A stretch of DNA of 64,000 nucleotides from Diadophis punctatus similis (taxonomy: Eukaryota > Chordata > Lepidosauria > Squamata > Dipsadidae). The DNA is taken from positions 49,527,742-49,591,741 of the forward strand of contig JALIGW010000005.1 of assembly GCA_023053685.1 (NCBI GenBank), written 5' to 3'. Both the position numbers and the translations under genes were made by a program. Below are positions 13,141-25,639 of this stretch, piece after piece; within the stretch, counting starts at the first letter, position 1, and every line of letters begins with the position of its first letter. The notes under the pieces were generated by a model. The model did no database searches. It saw only the letters and a program-made list of their open reading frames with translations, and was not told the DNA's origin.

Positions 13141-14854
13141 AGTGGACCAGCATTTTCACACAGACGCTGATTTGGTGGCCATAGGCCTCCTTACTGCCTG
13201 GGATCTTAGCCGACCTCGCAAATTTAATCACCTAACCTGCCCTGAACTTCTTGGATGGACACCGGGCAAAATTACTTCGCTATCATGTCTTCAAAAATTT
13301 TGCATGACCCCTGGTCGAAAAGAATAATCATGCTAAAAATGAAATTGCCTAACCACCTGGCAGTTTTAGAAACAGTAAGATACACAGTTAATCAAAGTAA
13401 TGAATGCCTTTTTAGAATTGATAACATACAGAAAAAAATAAAAAGTAGGGATAAAAGAGAGAGGACAAAACCAGTAATATAACCCATTCATTTTTTAAAA
13501 AAACCATTATTAAATATTGATCTCATAATATTATATTGCATTGATAAAGAACAATCAGATAGTCACATATTGTTTGGGGTAAATTTATTTATTAAATTTA
13601 TATAATGCCCATCTTACTGTCTGGGGCAATACTAAGTAATTGTACAGCATGGTAATACTATCCATATTGAAAATATGCTGTGCCTATACTTAGAAAATCC
13701 ATAGTTCATTGTATGATGACAAAAATCTAAAATCTTGGGATATAATAACATATTTCTGGATATTAAGTCAAAATCCAATAATGTTGAAAAAAAGTTATCA
13801 TTTTCATAAATCCTGCCCATCATTCTACATTTCTAACGTATCAAATTAACTCGCAGACAATTTTAAACATTCTATGAGATGTCTAATGATGGGGAAACTT
13901 CTCTTGAATCAATCTCATTATGAGATCATTAAAACCTTTCATTTTTGGTTTGTTTTCATGGGATTTTCTGAGTCTTTATTCCAAAGTTCTTCTAAATAAT
14001 TAATGGACACATTAAATAATAGAAGAAAATATAATAGGTACATAATATAATAGGTATATTATAATATGAACTATGAAATCCTTGATGTTCTCTGAGCTTG
14101 GTTGTTTGCTTGCAGACATTTTATTACCCAATTAGGTAACATCAGTGCACAACATCAGCTCACAGATACATTAACTGTACATTCAATTGTCTACTTAAAA
14201 TAGTACAAATTTCAACTCATACAAAATTCATTTCTGTGCGGAAATAATTCAAGAGCTTTAGATGTCCTGATGTATCTGGACTAAAATGTGAAATCAGATG
14301 GACTTTTAATTGAATATAATCAGTGGATTCCTCAGTTTTAAGCATCCCAGATTCTTCATAAACTATTATTCAATCAGTTTAAAAAACTGGAATTAAGCAC
14401 CTTTCATGATGTAAAAAGAGGTGATATAGTAACTATCTAACTATCCATAATGTTTTGGAGTGTGATTACAGTACTTGAATCCCATGGAGAATTTTAAAGT
14501 ATTGTGCCCATTTGCAAAGTAAATTAATATGCCCATTTGTGACTATTATAGTGACATAAGTTAAAACTCCACTCATGTAATGATGACTCTGATTTAGATA
14601 AAGAAAATATAGGGGTTTACTCTTCTCATAAAAACTTTCTTAATAATTATCAATATATCTGAAATACACTGGACTTCCTCAAATTACATCTGGAATATTA
14701 TTCATTTTGCAATGTTTATCATTCTCCATAAGTTGGAGATCTCCAGAAACCACATTTCTAGATTTTTCTTTATTTCTCATAGCAGTAAAATATGTATAGT
14801 AAATAATTTATAATGGCTTGCCAATCCTTACTTAAGAAATAATATAATGTCTTT

Positions 14855-15630
14855 TTAAAAAAAAAAGTTTATTGGATTTTAACTTTAAAAACATACATAT
14901 ACATTCAAATTCTTCATTTCTGCGACATCGATAGTTATTTGGTTATTTATAAATATTAAATATATTAATCCATCATCTTTACATTGTAAATAGTTTTCAC
15001 ATTTACATTTACATTTACATTTACTTATTTTTTCTAATTTTCAACCAGGTGTACAATTTATCCTATACTGTATAATATTCTTTTTCTTCACGATCTTGTA
15101 ATTCCATTGTCAATTTCGCCATTTCTGCGCATTCCATTATTTTTTTTTATAATCATGTTTTCTGGAGGACAGTTCTCCGATTTCCATGTCTGTGCGAAAA
15201 CGATTCTAGCAGCCGTCAAGATATGTATTATTAAATATTGATTTTCCTCAGTCCATTGTCCTCCAATAATTTCCAATAAAAATATCTCTGGTTTCAATTC
15301 AATTTGTGAGTTTCTGATTTCTTGGATCCATAATCGTATCTTGCTCCAATATCTTTTTGCCTCTGGGCAGGACCACCTCATATGGTAGTATATACCATTT
15401 TCACATTTACATTTCCAGCATCTTGGGTTGAGGTTAGGATATATTTTGGCTAACCTAGCAGGGGCCAGATGCCAACGATAATACATTTTATATAGATTCT
15501 CCTTATATGATACCGACATAGTCAATTTGTAATTTTTTGTCTATAGTTTCTCCCAATCATCTAGCTGAATAGTGTATTGAAATGTATTTTCCCAATGTAG
15601 ATTCTTATCTAACCAAAACAGTTCTTTTCA
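14855..15630 (-). mobile_element. L1 LINE 3' fragment (ORF2 C-terminus), antisense
   Basis: The minus-strand frame 15525-15088 encodes the conserved L1 ORF2 C-terminal zinc-knuckle region (YYRWHLAPARLAKIYPN, CWKCKCENGIYYHMRWSCPE). Upstream sequence continues the frame with a stop (ENTFQYTIQLDDWEKL-stop), so the copy is dead. The 3' end is at the T/A-rich stretch near 14855. Truncated at the 5' end. Confidence 0.85.
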
Positions 15631-17019
15631 TTGATTATTATCTATAATACAAAAGAGAATACCTTAAATAGATGAGAGAGAGAAAAATAATGCTAATCTT
15701 GCTTGGCAGATAGAATATTCTGAAAATTGGCACAAAAGTATTCATTACTGAAATATTTTGCTTTGGATCTCATTTTTGTATATGTGTTGCTGTTAATTTG
15801 TCATCGCTTGCCAATGATCACAACAAAAAATTGAACAATCTTTATGCTTTTCTTTATGCAGCCCAGCTCCATTGGGAGATGTCATCTCTCTCAGCTTGTC
15901 ACACATTTGGCGTACATGAAGCATTTTGACTGTTACATGAGAAGGTGTGTGATGCATATTCCCATTTCATATGCAGAAGCTTCAACAGGCCACCTTTTGG
16001 GATGCAAAGTTGGATATTTGGATTCTAGCAATATGCAGATCTTTCAAAATAGTAGGTTAGAATACTTGGGAGTGCATCTGAGTCGCCTCTTCAGCTTGTT
16101 AAAGCAGTCATGTCTTTTATCAGGATTGTGTGTTGCTTTGGAAGCTACCCTGGGCCATTTCCACCTGGATGTGCATATTCAATCACTTCATTCCACTAGC
16201 TATCTACTGCTGCCAAATAGTATGGTTATTAGTAGGAACCAGTGTATTAAGCTAGCAAGAAACTACATATTGTTTCACTTGACAAAATAACTTCAGTAAT
16301 GGATGGGTAGGCAGAAAAAGATTTGTCCACTTCACCACCCTCTGATCTGCTGTTTATTCAGTGTTTTGGAAAAATGTAAACATATTTCTGCAGAAGAGTT
16401 CCAGTCCTGGTTTTTTTTAAAAATTTGCATTAACTGATAAAATGGGGCAGGGAGTACCTAGTTGAAACAATCTCAGTGAAATGGGGAAAGGGGGGGGAAA
16501 GGGGGCTTTTCTTGAAATCAGCTTCAAGCTATCACTGGCATTTATCTTTATGAAGGGAGGATCTATAAGCCAGCAGTACAGCATGTGTCCTACATATGGG
16601 AAGCAGTAGATTCAATCATTTAGATTTTGGTGACATATATTCTCCCTAAGACAGAACTGAGCAACCAAAGTCCCCAAATGATCACATAGTTCATGTCACA
16701 TTTTCATTGATTCTGAAGCTGCTTTTAATACTGCTGGACAATTGTAATTCAGCTGCAAATTTTGAACTAGGTTCTGGAGAGGATAGTAAGATCTATTTCA
16801 GAACAGCTTATGGTCTGCGTTTAGCATCAAAGCAGCCTTGAATGTCCTGACACTTCTCAGGAGGGAGACATAGAAAATTCTAACGTGTCGAGTCTCCTGG
16901 TTTTTACATCACTAATCATGTGATCTAAAGGCATTAAATTAAAGGTAGTGGATTTTTCCCCCCTCTCTGCAATCCTACCAGCAAAAAATGGCAGTGTAGG
17001 TTTTTAATTTAGTCTAGAC

Positions 17020-17149
17020 CAGAGGTCTTCAAACTTGGCAACTTTAAGACTTGTGGACTTCAACTCCCAGAATTCTCCAGCCAGCTGGCTGGAGAATTCT
17101 GGGAGTTTAAGTCCACAAGTCTTAAAATTGCCAAGTTTGAAGACCTCTG
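17020..17149. mobile_element. 130-bp palindromic hAT MITE
   Basis: The element is an almost perfect palindrome: CAGAGGTCTTCAAACTTGGC at the left and its complement GACCTCTG at the right, with the centre at 'ccagccagctggctgg'. It is flanked by gtctagac (17012-17019 and 17150-17157), a perfect 8-bp target duplication that fits the hAT preference nTnnnnAn. A second copy is at 45944-46087. Confidence 0.92.
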
Positions 17150-17157
17150 GTCTAGAC

Positions 17158-17292
17158 CATGGATGTCAAACTTGAGGCGTCACGTTGCCATCACGTGATG
17201 TATCGCAACATTTTTTTCCCTTCGCGGAGCTGGGCTGGGCTTGGCCTGTGCGTGATGCATCCGGCCTGCAGGCCGCCAGTTTGACACCCCTG
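17158..17292. mobile_element. Second hAT MITE on the same target
   Basis: The degenerate left end is CATGGATGTCAAACTTG and the right end is CAGTTTGACACCCCTG, the inverted ends of a CAGGGGTGTCAAACT-type hAT element. It is flanked by gtctagac on both sides (17150-17157 and 17293-17300), sharing the middle copy with the element at 17020-17149. Confidence 0.88.
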
Positions 17293-17368
17293 GTCTAGAC
17301 ACATGATCCTTGAGCTTTGTGGGTATCACAAGTTCTATTCTTCTCTACTGTTAAATATCTACCTACAT

Positions 17369-17772
17369 CAGTGATGGCGAACCTATGGCACGCGTGCCAC
17401 AGGTGGCACGCGGAGCCATATCTGCCGGCACGTGAGCCGTTGCCCTAGCTTTGCTCCAATGCACATGTGCACGCCGGCCAGCTGATTTTCGACTCATGCG
17501 GAGGCTCTGGGAGGGCGTTTTTGGCTTCTGGAAGGCCTCCCGGGGACGGGAAAGGGTGTTTTCGCCCTCCCCAGGTTCCAGGGAAGCCTACTGGGCCCAC
17601 CGAAAATCGGGAAATGGGCCATTTCCGGCCTCCAGGGGGTTTCTGGGGGGGCGGAGGAGGCCATTTTCGCCCTCCCCAGGCATTGAATTATGGGTGTGGG
17701 CACTCGCGCGTGTGCGATAGCACGCGCGCACACGCTTTTGGCACCCTAGGGAAAAAAGGTTCGCCATCACTG
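17369..17772. mobile_element. 404-bp hAT MITE
   Basis: The inverted ends are CAGTGATGGCGAACC and GGTTCGCCATCACTG. The 8-bp target duplication acctacat is perfect (17361-17368 and 17773-17780). The interior is GC-rich with 'cacgcgtgccac' motifs and no transposase. The same end is found in inverse orientation at 47617. Confidence 0.93.
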
Positions 17773-18449
17773 ACCTACATGAAGCCACTGGAGGCAGTCA
17801 TCAAGAAATTTGGAGTTCATCAGTATTGTCATCAGTTATATTCAGCTCTATTTTTTCATGTGAATCAGGAAAGGAAAATTGTGGGGAGGCTGAGAAAGGA
17901 ATGCAAAGGAGAATAGACCTAATCAACAAGAGAAAGAGCACAAATTAGTTGATATTTGTATGATGCATTGTCATTCAGTCCAGGTAGCAAAGAAGTATTT
18001 CAAATCATTCAAAAAAACCTTATCTTAATTAATTCACTATATGGAGGGGTAAGTAATTCTTCTGATAGTCTCCAAAATTTATCCCAATCTACCAGTGAAA
18101 ATACCTTACTGAAATTTGTATAGTTCTTGCATTCTTGACTATGCCTAGCTGCATAAAGCTTGATATCACTTAGAAACTCCTTACCCTTTTATAACAGACA
18201 ATAGTTATTTTTGTGTTCTGGTTCTGTGCCATGACTATAGATCCACAACAAAGTCCATTGACAGCAGCATAAATTCCTGAAGCTGTCTTCCAAAACAAGT
18301 ATGTAACTTAGCCAGTTCTCTTGATTCTCATCTGTCAATAGAGGCACAGCTAGCCTAAATAGCAAAAAGGTTCCATATGCAGATTGGCTCTTGCACCAAC
18401 TAACATCCTACACAATCTAGCCTGACTGATTTATGATGTAATCATTGCT

Positions 18450-18650
18450 TGATTTGATTACTGCAGTACATTTACTTGAGGCTAGAGATGACCTAGAAGC
18501 TGCAACTAGTACAGAATGCTTTAGTTGCATTATCCCTGATAGTGGACTGGCTAAATAGAACCACAAAACATCAATCCTGAAAATACCACACTGGTTGCCT
18601 ATAGGCCTAATTTAAGGTGTTATATTAATCTATAAGATACCTTGCAATCT
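18450..18650 (+). mobile_element. Decayed L2/CR1-like LINE ORF2 remnant
   Basis: A broken frame is still readable as the C-terminal ORF2 region (LQLVQNALVALSLIVDWLN, then a CL...LRCYINL part like LHWLPV...FKVL), with stops and frameshifts. Old fragment. Confidence 0.5.
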
Positions 18651-19889
18651 AAATATCTCTCTCATTTAGTTTGTTGTCCCATTAGTAAGTTTCACACACA
18701 GTACAATAGCTTAAAGTAGGGCTTTGTATTGACAAAGCATTGGTTATAGAAGTCTACAAGAGTTACTCAGCTAATCCCTATGCTGACTTCTTTCAGAAAA
18801 CAGTAGAACATTGCCTATGCATTTATGGGGTACAGTACTTCAGGATCAGTTACTTTATGATTGATAGTGGAGATGTGAAGAAGAGAAGGGAGAATATTAT
18901 ATTCTTAGACACTGTAGATTTTACATAAGATTTCCCCCTCCTTTTCTGAAAGGGGGTTCTTTGGGAAGAAAAGTAATATAGAAATCAAATGTTACTGAAA
19001 TCATCAATTTAGTTTTTTTACCATTGAGAGCCAGCAAATACATATAATTTTATATAAGTCTTAAATTAAGCTTAGCAGAGTTTTCAAATCAATACATTTT
19101 TCAAACACTTTTCAAATTCAGGAAAAAGATGGAAAATCCTGGTTAAAGATATTGCATTGTCCACTTTGATAATTGTCCAATCTGCTGTGGCCATTGGTTC
19201 ACCCTCAAACGTTACCTGTTGCACCAGCCACCAAGAATGCCCAGATTGTGGACACACACATGCGCGCGCACACATGTACACACCAGTTCCTTTGAACTGT
19301 TTATTTGAAATGAACTGAAAATGTCCTGACAATATGGGGAAAGCAATTAATTTTCCCTTCCCCAACTGGCTGCATCTTTTTATCTGCTGAATGTTAATAT
19401 TACATAAAGTACCACACTTACTCCCTCTGGTGGTTATTGTTTCCTGAACTTACACTCTTGTGCTTGCTGCTTTGCATCACAGCTTCTGTGCAATATCCAT
19501 GTTGGTGTGATATTAAAGGAATTGTAATGAGAAACACCTGGTGGGCCATTAAAGTGAGGGCTGCGATATTAGATAATGTATTTCCTTTGACCCCAAGTGT
19601 TCCTCCATAGCGTTTTTATAATCTCTCTGTTCAGTGCTGACTCCTTTTAAATGTAGAATGAACTAAATGAAACCAATCTGATAATGTCCAGCCAGCAGTA
19701 TATGAAGGCATTAACATGAGTAGAGTTTATTACTGGGGTTTTTTGTAATAGGTTGCCACTTTTGATTTGCAGAAGTGATTCTTATGGCTTTTATAACTTG
19801 CTTCCATCAGCAATCAATTGATTAAAGAAGCCAAGAGAGACTTGCCAAAATCTTTGGCAGAAAAGAAAATTGAATCCAGCTCAGCTCTC

Positions 19890-19965
19890 TAGAGCATTGT
19901 TTCTCAACCTTGGCAACTTTTAAGATGTTTGTGCTTCAGCTCCCAGAACTCCACACATTTTGAAG
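19890..19965. mobile_element. hAT MITE end fragment
   Basis: 'ctcaaccttggcaactttta' and 'cagctcccagaactcc' match one arm of the palindromic element at 17020. Only a single end survives. A similar single end is at about 20258-20325. Confidence 0.55.
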
Positions 19966-20257
19966 TTTCTGAGATGGTGAGATGCTACTCCAGATGATGA
20001 TTCCAGCAATCAGAAGGCCTGTCTAGTTGGGTTTTTGCACTAAAGAGCTTTCTTTGCCTCTGGCAGAATGCACCTTCTGACTCTGAAGGGAATTGACATT
20101 ACAGGAGGCTTGAGTTTATTTTTGCAGTTTTAAGCATCTGGGAGAAAATTATTTTTTCCCCCACCATCTACTTATGGTGGCCCCAGTCCACATACGCATG
20201 CTGACTTGGCTGCCATATCATCCTAAGCTAGGCGCAGAAAATGAGAAGCATCTAAAA

Positions 20258-20325
20258 CAGTATTTTTCAAACTTGGCAACTTTAAGATGTGTGGACTTCA
20301 ACTCCTAGAATTTCCCCAGCCAATA
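20258..20325. mobile_element. hAT MITE end fragment
   Basis: 'ttcaaacttggcaactttaa' and 'gtggacttcaactcctagaa' match the left arm of the palindromic element at 17020-17149. The right arm is absent. Confidence 0.6.
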
Positions 20326-20696
20326 TATGAAGGCTGCAGTACTTTTTCCTTTATCAGTAAAGGGAGGAAAAAACCTGAAAACAAAAAGACTAAAAAAGCA
20401 CCCATTTCTGTGTCATAGCACCCTCTAGTGAGAAAGAATAAAAAACAGTGCGTGGGGTTTCAAGGGGGAGGGGATCTTCTAATACCAGAAACACAAATAA
20501 AGTTGTGTTTTAAAATAATAAAATAAAAATATTACTTTTTCACTGACAATAAAATATTTAAGAAAAAATAAATTTAAAAAGCGTGCAGACCTTGGTGTGC
20601 TATGCAATAATTGTACAGCATTCAAGCTGAAATAAGGTTCAGATCCCTGCCTAAATCATAATGTGGTTTGATTAGCTTTGGATTTGGTTCTATTCA

Positions 20697-21056
20697 AGGG
20701 TGGGTTCCACTTACCTTCACCACTGGTTCGCATCGCGACGTTTCGTGCATGCGCGCTTGCTCACACGTACGTGCACGTCCCCTCGTGCGATTTGGCTTCC
20801 GCGCATGCTCAGAAGCAGGAATTAGCCCGAAACACAGCTGAGGAGCTCATCAGCTGTGCTTCGGGCGAAGAAATAAAGGTCAGAATTCACCCGTGGGCGG
20901 GCGGAAGGGCCCTTTTTCAAGCCGCGGAAGGGGAAAAATTCACACAAAATCCAAAAATAAAATGGTGGCGGCGTGCACGGAACGGCACCGATAGTGATGT
21001 CACCAGCGGGTCGCTACTGGTTCTGGCAATCCGGTCCAAACCGGGAGGAACCCACC
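20697..21056. mobile_element. hAT MITE of the GGGTGGGTTCC family
   Basis: The inverted ends are AGGGTGGGTTCC and GGAACCCACCC, as at 8307 and 30506. The flanks tctattca (20689-20696) and cctattca (21057-21064) agree at 7 of 8 positions. The interior is CpG-rich and non-coding. Confidence 0.75.
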
Positions 21057-21589
21057 CCTATTCATGTTCTATTGTGCGACCGGCCAATTGCAAATTGATT
21101 CACTAAACTACGGTTAAGCAAGCCCTGTTTTAACATGTACAACTTAGATTGTTCCATACCTAATTAAAAGAGTCAGCTGCATACTTAATAAATGTGATAG
21201 TGCCTAACTTTATGAAAAAAAAGTAAAATCTCCATGAACCTGACTCCTGTTGATTTCTTTATGCCATTTTCTGACAACAGTGCATTCCAGATTGATTTCT
21301 TATTCAGAAGTCTAGCCTGCCGCCCTTGTACTCCCTATATCTGCCCACCCAGGTTCTCAGATACTCTGACCTCCCCAGCCAGACAGGATAAACATGTGGG
21401 AACCTGGCCAACTGAGCCCTAAGCAAGTAGCTTCAATGAAATAAAACAATAGTATTATAGTATTATAAAGGTTATATAATCTATGTGTTGGCTTTTTTCT
21501 CATATTGAATATACAGTATTATATTTTTAGGTAGGAGACATTAAGCAGGAAAATCTAAGATGTCAGTTTCTAAAACCATGACTTTATTT

Positions 21590-22900
21590 ATGTGTGGATG
21601 GATTCTGAGCTGTCTGTAAAACCAGGAAAAAGGTCTTGGGGTCACGGTGGGTAACTCAAGGAGAACGTTGGCTCAGAATGCAACAAATTTGAAAAGAGTA
21701 AATCTCATACCAGAGATAATTAAGAAAGGGATTGAAAATAAAAGTGCCAACATTGTTTGAATACTGTTTATAATTCTGGTTGCTACACTTAAAAAAAGAC
21801 ATATCGTATTTTTCGGAGTATAAGTATTTTACCCCCCCAAAAGAGGGTGAAAACTTGGGTGCGTCTTATACACTGAATGTAGCCCCACCCAACCACCCCC
21901 ACTCTTTGATCTTTGCCTGCCAGCAATTTACCTTTTTGCAGCAAACAGCAGCAGAGCCTGATTAGCACAAGCCACTGCCTCCCGACACTCAGCTGGCAAG
22001 CCCACATGCTAAAATGAAAGTGAAACTAAAGCTGCACGGAATCAAATTTGAATTTTATTTTCTTGTGCTAACCAGACTGTGCTGAAACTGGCTGTTTTTT
22101 TGCTGCAAGAAGGTAAGTCAATAACTATAAATGCCTATAGAATGTTCAAATTATTAAACTTATTTTTAAAGATTGTTTTATTATTGTTCTAGACAACTTA
22201 ACAAAATGAAGCAGCTTTTTAAAATAAATGCTTGATCTGAAGAGGCCCAATGCTATTGTATCTTCTTTTAAATAGCAAAGAATACTTCCAGAAAGCCACA
22301 TCAATTTTAAAGATCTGTAAAAGTATAATCTGAAATGTCCTGTTTTAGTATTAAGTATTAGTATTATTAGTATTAAAATAAGGCAGCTGAATTAAACCCT
22401 GATTTAGTCATGTTTGGAGTAGATCTATTTAAATAATTGGGAGGAGTTAGTGTGACTACATTTAAGAAAACTTTCTGGGATTAATATACTGCCATAAATG
22501 TACATTTCTCCAATTCTTTGCCATTTCTATGGGTCAGGCACACATGCAGAGAAATACACAGCAAACAGTGTATATCATCTGTGCTGTTTGGTGTTTGGCA
22601 AATTGCTGGGAGGCAGAGGCCTTTTTTCCTTGTTTTCCTCCCCCAAAACTAAGGTGCGTCTTATACTCCGGTGCGTCTTATACTCCGAAAAATACGGTAA
22701 TACAGTTACCAAAAAAAGCCAGATGAGGGCAAATAAGATGATCTCAGGATCAAACATATTATTTATGAGAAAAGGCTTTGAAGTTTTGGACTCTTTATTT
22801 AATTTAAAAAAAAAACACTGAGAGGAAATATGATCAGAATTTATAAAATCATACTTGGCATGCAGAAAGTGAACAGAAATATTTTCTTTCCCCCTTCCAC
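21590..22900 (+). mobile_element. CR1 LINE fragment split by a TA-target MITE
   Basis: The left part (about 21590-21803) and right part (22700-22900) resemble the CR1 ORF2 C-terminal coding region ('ctggttgctacacttaaaaa' before, 'gcaaataagatgatctcagg' after), comparable with 39783-39850. The MITE at 21804-22697 separates them. Both parts carry frameshifts. Confidence 0.55.
21804..22697. mobile_element. TA-target MITE, CCGTATTTTTCGGAG family (copy 1)
   Basis: The left end is TCGTATTTTTCGGAGTATAA (first base mutated) and the right end is its complement CTCCGAAAAATACGG. It is flanked by TA (21802-21803, 22698-22699), as in Tc1/mariner elements. It is about 894 bp with no transposase frame. Near 22190 it keeps the undisturbed 'gttctagacaactta' that is split by another insertion in copy 2 (45557-46551). 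Confidence 0.88.
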
Positions 22901-22936
22901 TTTGGGAAAACAAAGAAAACAAAGAAAATAAAACAA

Positions 22937-23085
22937 GAGCCGAGGTGGCGCAGCGGTTAGAGCGGGGTACTGCAGGCCACTTTAGCTGACTGTGATCCGC
23001 AGGTCAGCAGTTCAAATCTCACCGGCTCAAGGTTGACTCAGCCTTCCATCCTTCCGAGGTAGGTAAAATGAGGACCCAGATTGTT
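22937..23085 (+). mobile_element. Sauria-type SINE, 5' (tRNA-related) part
   Basis: It starts 'gagccgaggtggcgcagcgg', containing an A-box-like TGGCGCAGCGG, and has a B-box-like 'agttcaaatctc'. The conserved 'ccttccatccttccgaggt' and 'aggacccagattgtt' follow. The 3' part resumes at 25655 after the L1-derived insertion. Confidence 0.92.
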
Positions 23086-25639
23086 TTTTTTTTTATTCAA
23101 AAAGTTTTATTAGTACAGACTTACATAAGTAGTAGCAAAATATTAAATATAAAGTACAAACATTTTTGTTTTTTTTCTCCCCCCCCCCCGAACCCACCCC
23201 CTTCCCTCCCCACCTCCCCCCCGGACTTCCCAGAGATAATACAGGGAATAATAATAAATTTAAATTGTTAATAAAAAGAGAAAAAAAAGAGGAAAAAAAA
23301 AAGAACACTGTTTTTTTTAAAAAAAACTTCAACTCCAGATTATACACTACTAATATATCGCATTTATATACAATAGTAAAGATACAAAAAAGAAAAAAAA
23401 AGAAAGAAAGAAAGAGAAAACTCTTTAACAATACAAACAAACAAACCTCCTACCTCCTCCCTTCAGTCCTCTATCTTATACAAGGTAAATGTTACAAAAG
23501 TAATAACTAAATATAAAATACACAAATCTTAAACTGATATTATTGAGATTAAAATTAACCTCTAAGATAAAACTTAACTAAATGTTACATAAGTGATCAT
23601 CAAATATTAAATTTCGTCATGATATTAATAAGATAATATTATTCTAAATTAACTTACTAACTTCAATAAACAAAAAAAGAAAATAAAAGAAGAATAAACA
23701 AATCTTCAACAAACTATATATATCTAATATTATTAACATTAAAAATAACCTCAAAATTATATAAAACTTAACTAAATATTGCATAAGTAATCATTAGATA
23801 GGGAAAAGATAAAATACAATCATATTAGTCTCTATCCGTCCAATATATTTCAACATCACATCGTTTTGTATCTTGATAATTCATCTTTTAATAGTTCACT
23901 AAATTCAAATTTGTCGAGTCGTCTCCCGTCTGATCCCAAACCTCCATCTCCTTTTCCCCAGCTATCTGGTTCAGGCACTCCTTTTGGATTTTTGAATCTA
24001 TTTCCTTTTGATCCATCAAAGGTGGCTTCCCCTCCTCCTCCTCTTTTATTTTCATACATCCTTCCTCTGGAATCTTGGATATATCAGCCTTTAAAACATT
24101 GACATAAAATTCAGTAGCTTTTTTTATCGTGTTGAGCCGGTATCTTTTTCCAGAAAATTTCACTGCTACTCCAACTGGCGCTTCCCATTTATATTGTAAA
24201 TTTAATCTCTTAAATTCATCAATCAAAAAAGTATAGCTTTTTCTGGCTTTAAGCATTTTAGAGGGGATTTCTTTCCAAATCTTTAGTTCCTGACCATTCA
24301 CCATAAGATTATTGTTAAACGTTGCTTGTATAATTCTGTTCCGTAGAGCTCTTGTGGTAAAATATATGACAATGTCCCTTGGTAAATGCTTTTGTTTAGC
24401 GTACCACGAATTGATTCTGTAAATTTTGTCGATTTGTGTAGCCAATTCCACTTTAGAAATTCCAGACACCTGATCCAATATGTCAACCATCCTGCCTTTT
24501 AGATTTTCATATAATCCTTCTTTCAAACCTCTAATCCTTATAGCAACTTCCATGGATCTGAACTGAGTCATTAAGACCTCTTTTTCAAAATTTGCAATAT
24601 CATTTTGGATTTTATCTATGTAATTCACCGAAGTTGCCAAAGCTTGTTTATTTGTTTCAATACGTTCTGCCAAAACTTCAATATTTGTTGCTAAGCCTTT
24701 GCAAACCTCTAACACATCAAATCTGAGTTGTTGATTCATATTCTTCAAAGCAGCCTGCATTTTTTTGTCTATCTCACTTATTTTCTGATTAAATTCCAAA
24801 GTAAGTTCATGTTTCATAATCTTTAAATTATTTAATAAATTTTCAGGTGTCAAAAGCTGTGGAGGTGTTAGCTCAGTGTTAAGTTGCATTTTAGAAATAT
24901 ATCCAGATGAATAGTCATTTCTTTTAGTCAAAACAATCTTTCCAGACTTTGAAGCCATTGGTGTTTCAAAAGAGTACAAAAAAGAGAGAAAGCCAGATGC
25001 CTGATTAAAGTTCTTTCCACTTTAAAAATCAGATAGTCTTTTATTATTGGAAATATTTCTATTATAACTTTAATCCAGAGTTAGGAGACAGAGAGAGAAA
25101 AAACCATTTTTCCAAGTTAAAAGTTTCCATAAGAGAGAGAGAGGAAGAAAAAAAAAAGCCTCTGGGAAAACGAAAGTCACTTTCACTTCTCAATCGCCAT
25201 ATTGTTACTCTGTTTCCTTTGTTCCCTTGCCGAAGTGAAAGCTTCCCCAGGAGTTGAAAAAAAAAAGGAAAAAAGAGGTTTCAGTACTTGCCCATCTCAC
25301 GCCTGTTTCTCTCTGTCTGCTTCTGTAGTTTAAATATAATTATAAATCCCATTCTTGAAGCAGCGGCTGGTCACGACATCTAGCTCTGCAAAGGCAGAGG
25401 TTTCCTGATCTTCGGAGCTGGAGACAGGCTGCATGGGGAGCTCTCCCTTCGCGCCCTACCAGATGGCTCCTAGGGCGCTGGGGGGGCTCTACCCCTCCTG
25501 TCAGGCTCTCATCTCTCCCCTTTGCCCGGGGAAGAGATTTCAAAGCCGCCAGACAGCTGTTCTGGCGGCTTTTAACAAAGATCGGAAAGGCGTCCGACGA
25601 AGGGACGTCCGCGATGAAGCGCTCCAAACCGGAAGTCTC
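23086..25639 (-). mobile_element. ORF2-less L1 (HAL1-like) retrotransposon insertion
   Basis: A 2554-bp insertion on the minus strand. Its 3' end is an A tail (T run at 23086-23094), and its 5' end at 25639 begins 'gagacttccggtttggagcg'. It is bounded by the 15-bp target duplication aggacccagattgtt (23071-23085 and 25640-25654), typical of L1-type target-primed insertion. Order on the minus strand: GC-rich 5' UTR (25639-24959), intact ORF1 (24958-23888), then about 0.8 kb of AT-rich 3' UTR. No endonuclease or reverse-transcriptase sequence is present. HAL1 (half-L1) elements of mammals have this layout. An internal deletion of one ordinary L1 is the alternative. Confidence 0.9.
23888..24958 (-). 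CDS. L1 ORF1p-like RNA-binding protein (intact)
   Basis: An open frame of 356 codons from the ATG at 24958-24956 (MASKSGKIVLTKRNDY) to a stop at 23888. L1 ORF1p is a trimeric nucleic-acid-binding chaperone that coats L1 RNA in the cytoplasm. Residues roughly 40-140 are heptad-rich (NNLKIMKHELTLEFNQKI and onward), as in the L1 coiled coil. Next comes an RRM-like part (RSMEVAIRIRGLKE, then LPRDIVIYFTTRALRNRIIQ). The C-terminal domain contains VAVKFSGKRYRL and ATEFYVNVLKADI. The tail is acidic and mixed. No stop or frameshift was seen. Assignment is by domain order, and the length is near that of mammalian ORF1p. It is transposon protein, not a host gene. Confidence 0.85.
   Translation of the reverse strand: MASKSGKIVLTKRNDYSSGYISKMQLNTELTPPQLLTPENLLNNLKIMKHELTLEFNQKISEIDKKMQAALKNMNQQLRFDVLEVCKGLATNIEVLAERIETNKQALATSVNYIDKIQNDIANFEKEVLMTQFRSMEVAIRIRGLKEGLYENLKGRMVDILDQVSGISKVELATQIDKIYRINSWYAKQKHLPRDIVIYFTTRALRNRIIQATFNNNLMVNGQELKIWKEIPSKMLKARKSYTFLIDEFKRLNLQYKWEAPVGVAVKFSGKRYRLNTIKKATEFYVNVLKADISKIPEEGCMKIKEEEEGKPPLMDQKEIDSKIQKECLNQIAGEKEMEVWDQTGDDSTNLNLVNY

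Noticed and set aside
12043..13142. Several open frames around the DNER CpG island
   Set aside because: Compositional frames in GC-rich DNA; only the minus-strand frame from 12736 has a signal peptide, an EGF pattern and a splice donor.
15844..16290. 148-codon open frame in intergenic DNA
   Set aside because: No recognisable domain, no splice context or Kozak support, and the start overlaps sequence resembling a LINE tail ('gcccagctccattgggaga'). Probably chance.
22937..23010. Possible tRNA gene
   Set aside because: A and B boxes are present, but the sequence continues as a Sauria-type SINE with a BovB-like tail; it is a tRNA-derived SINE, not a tRNA gene.
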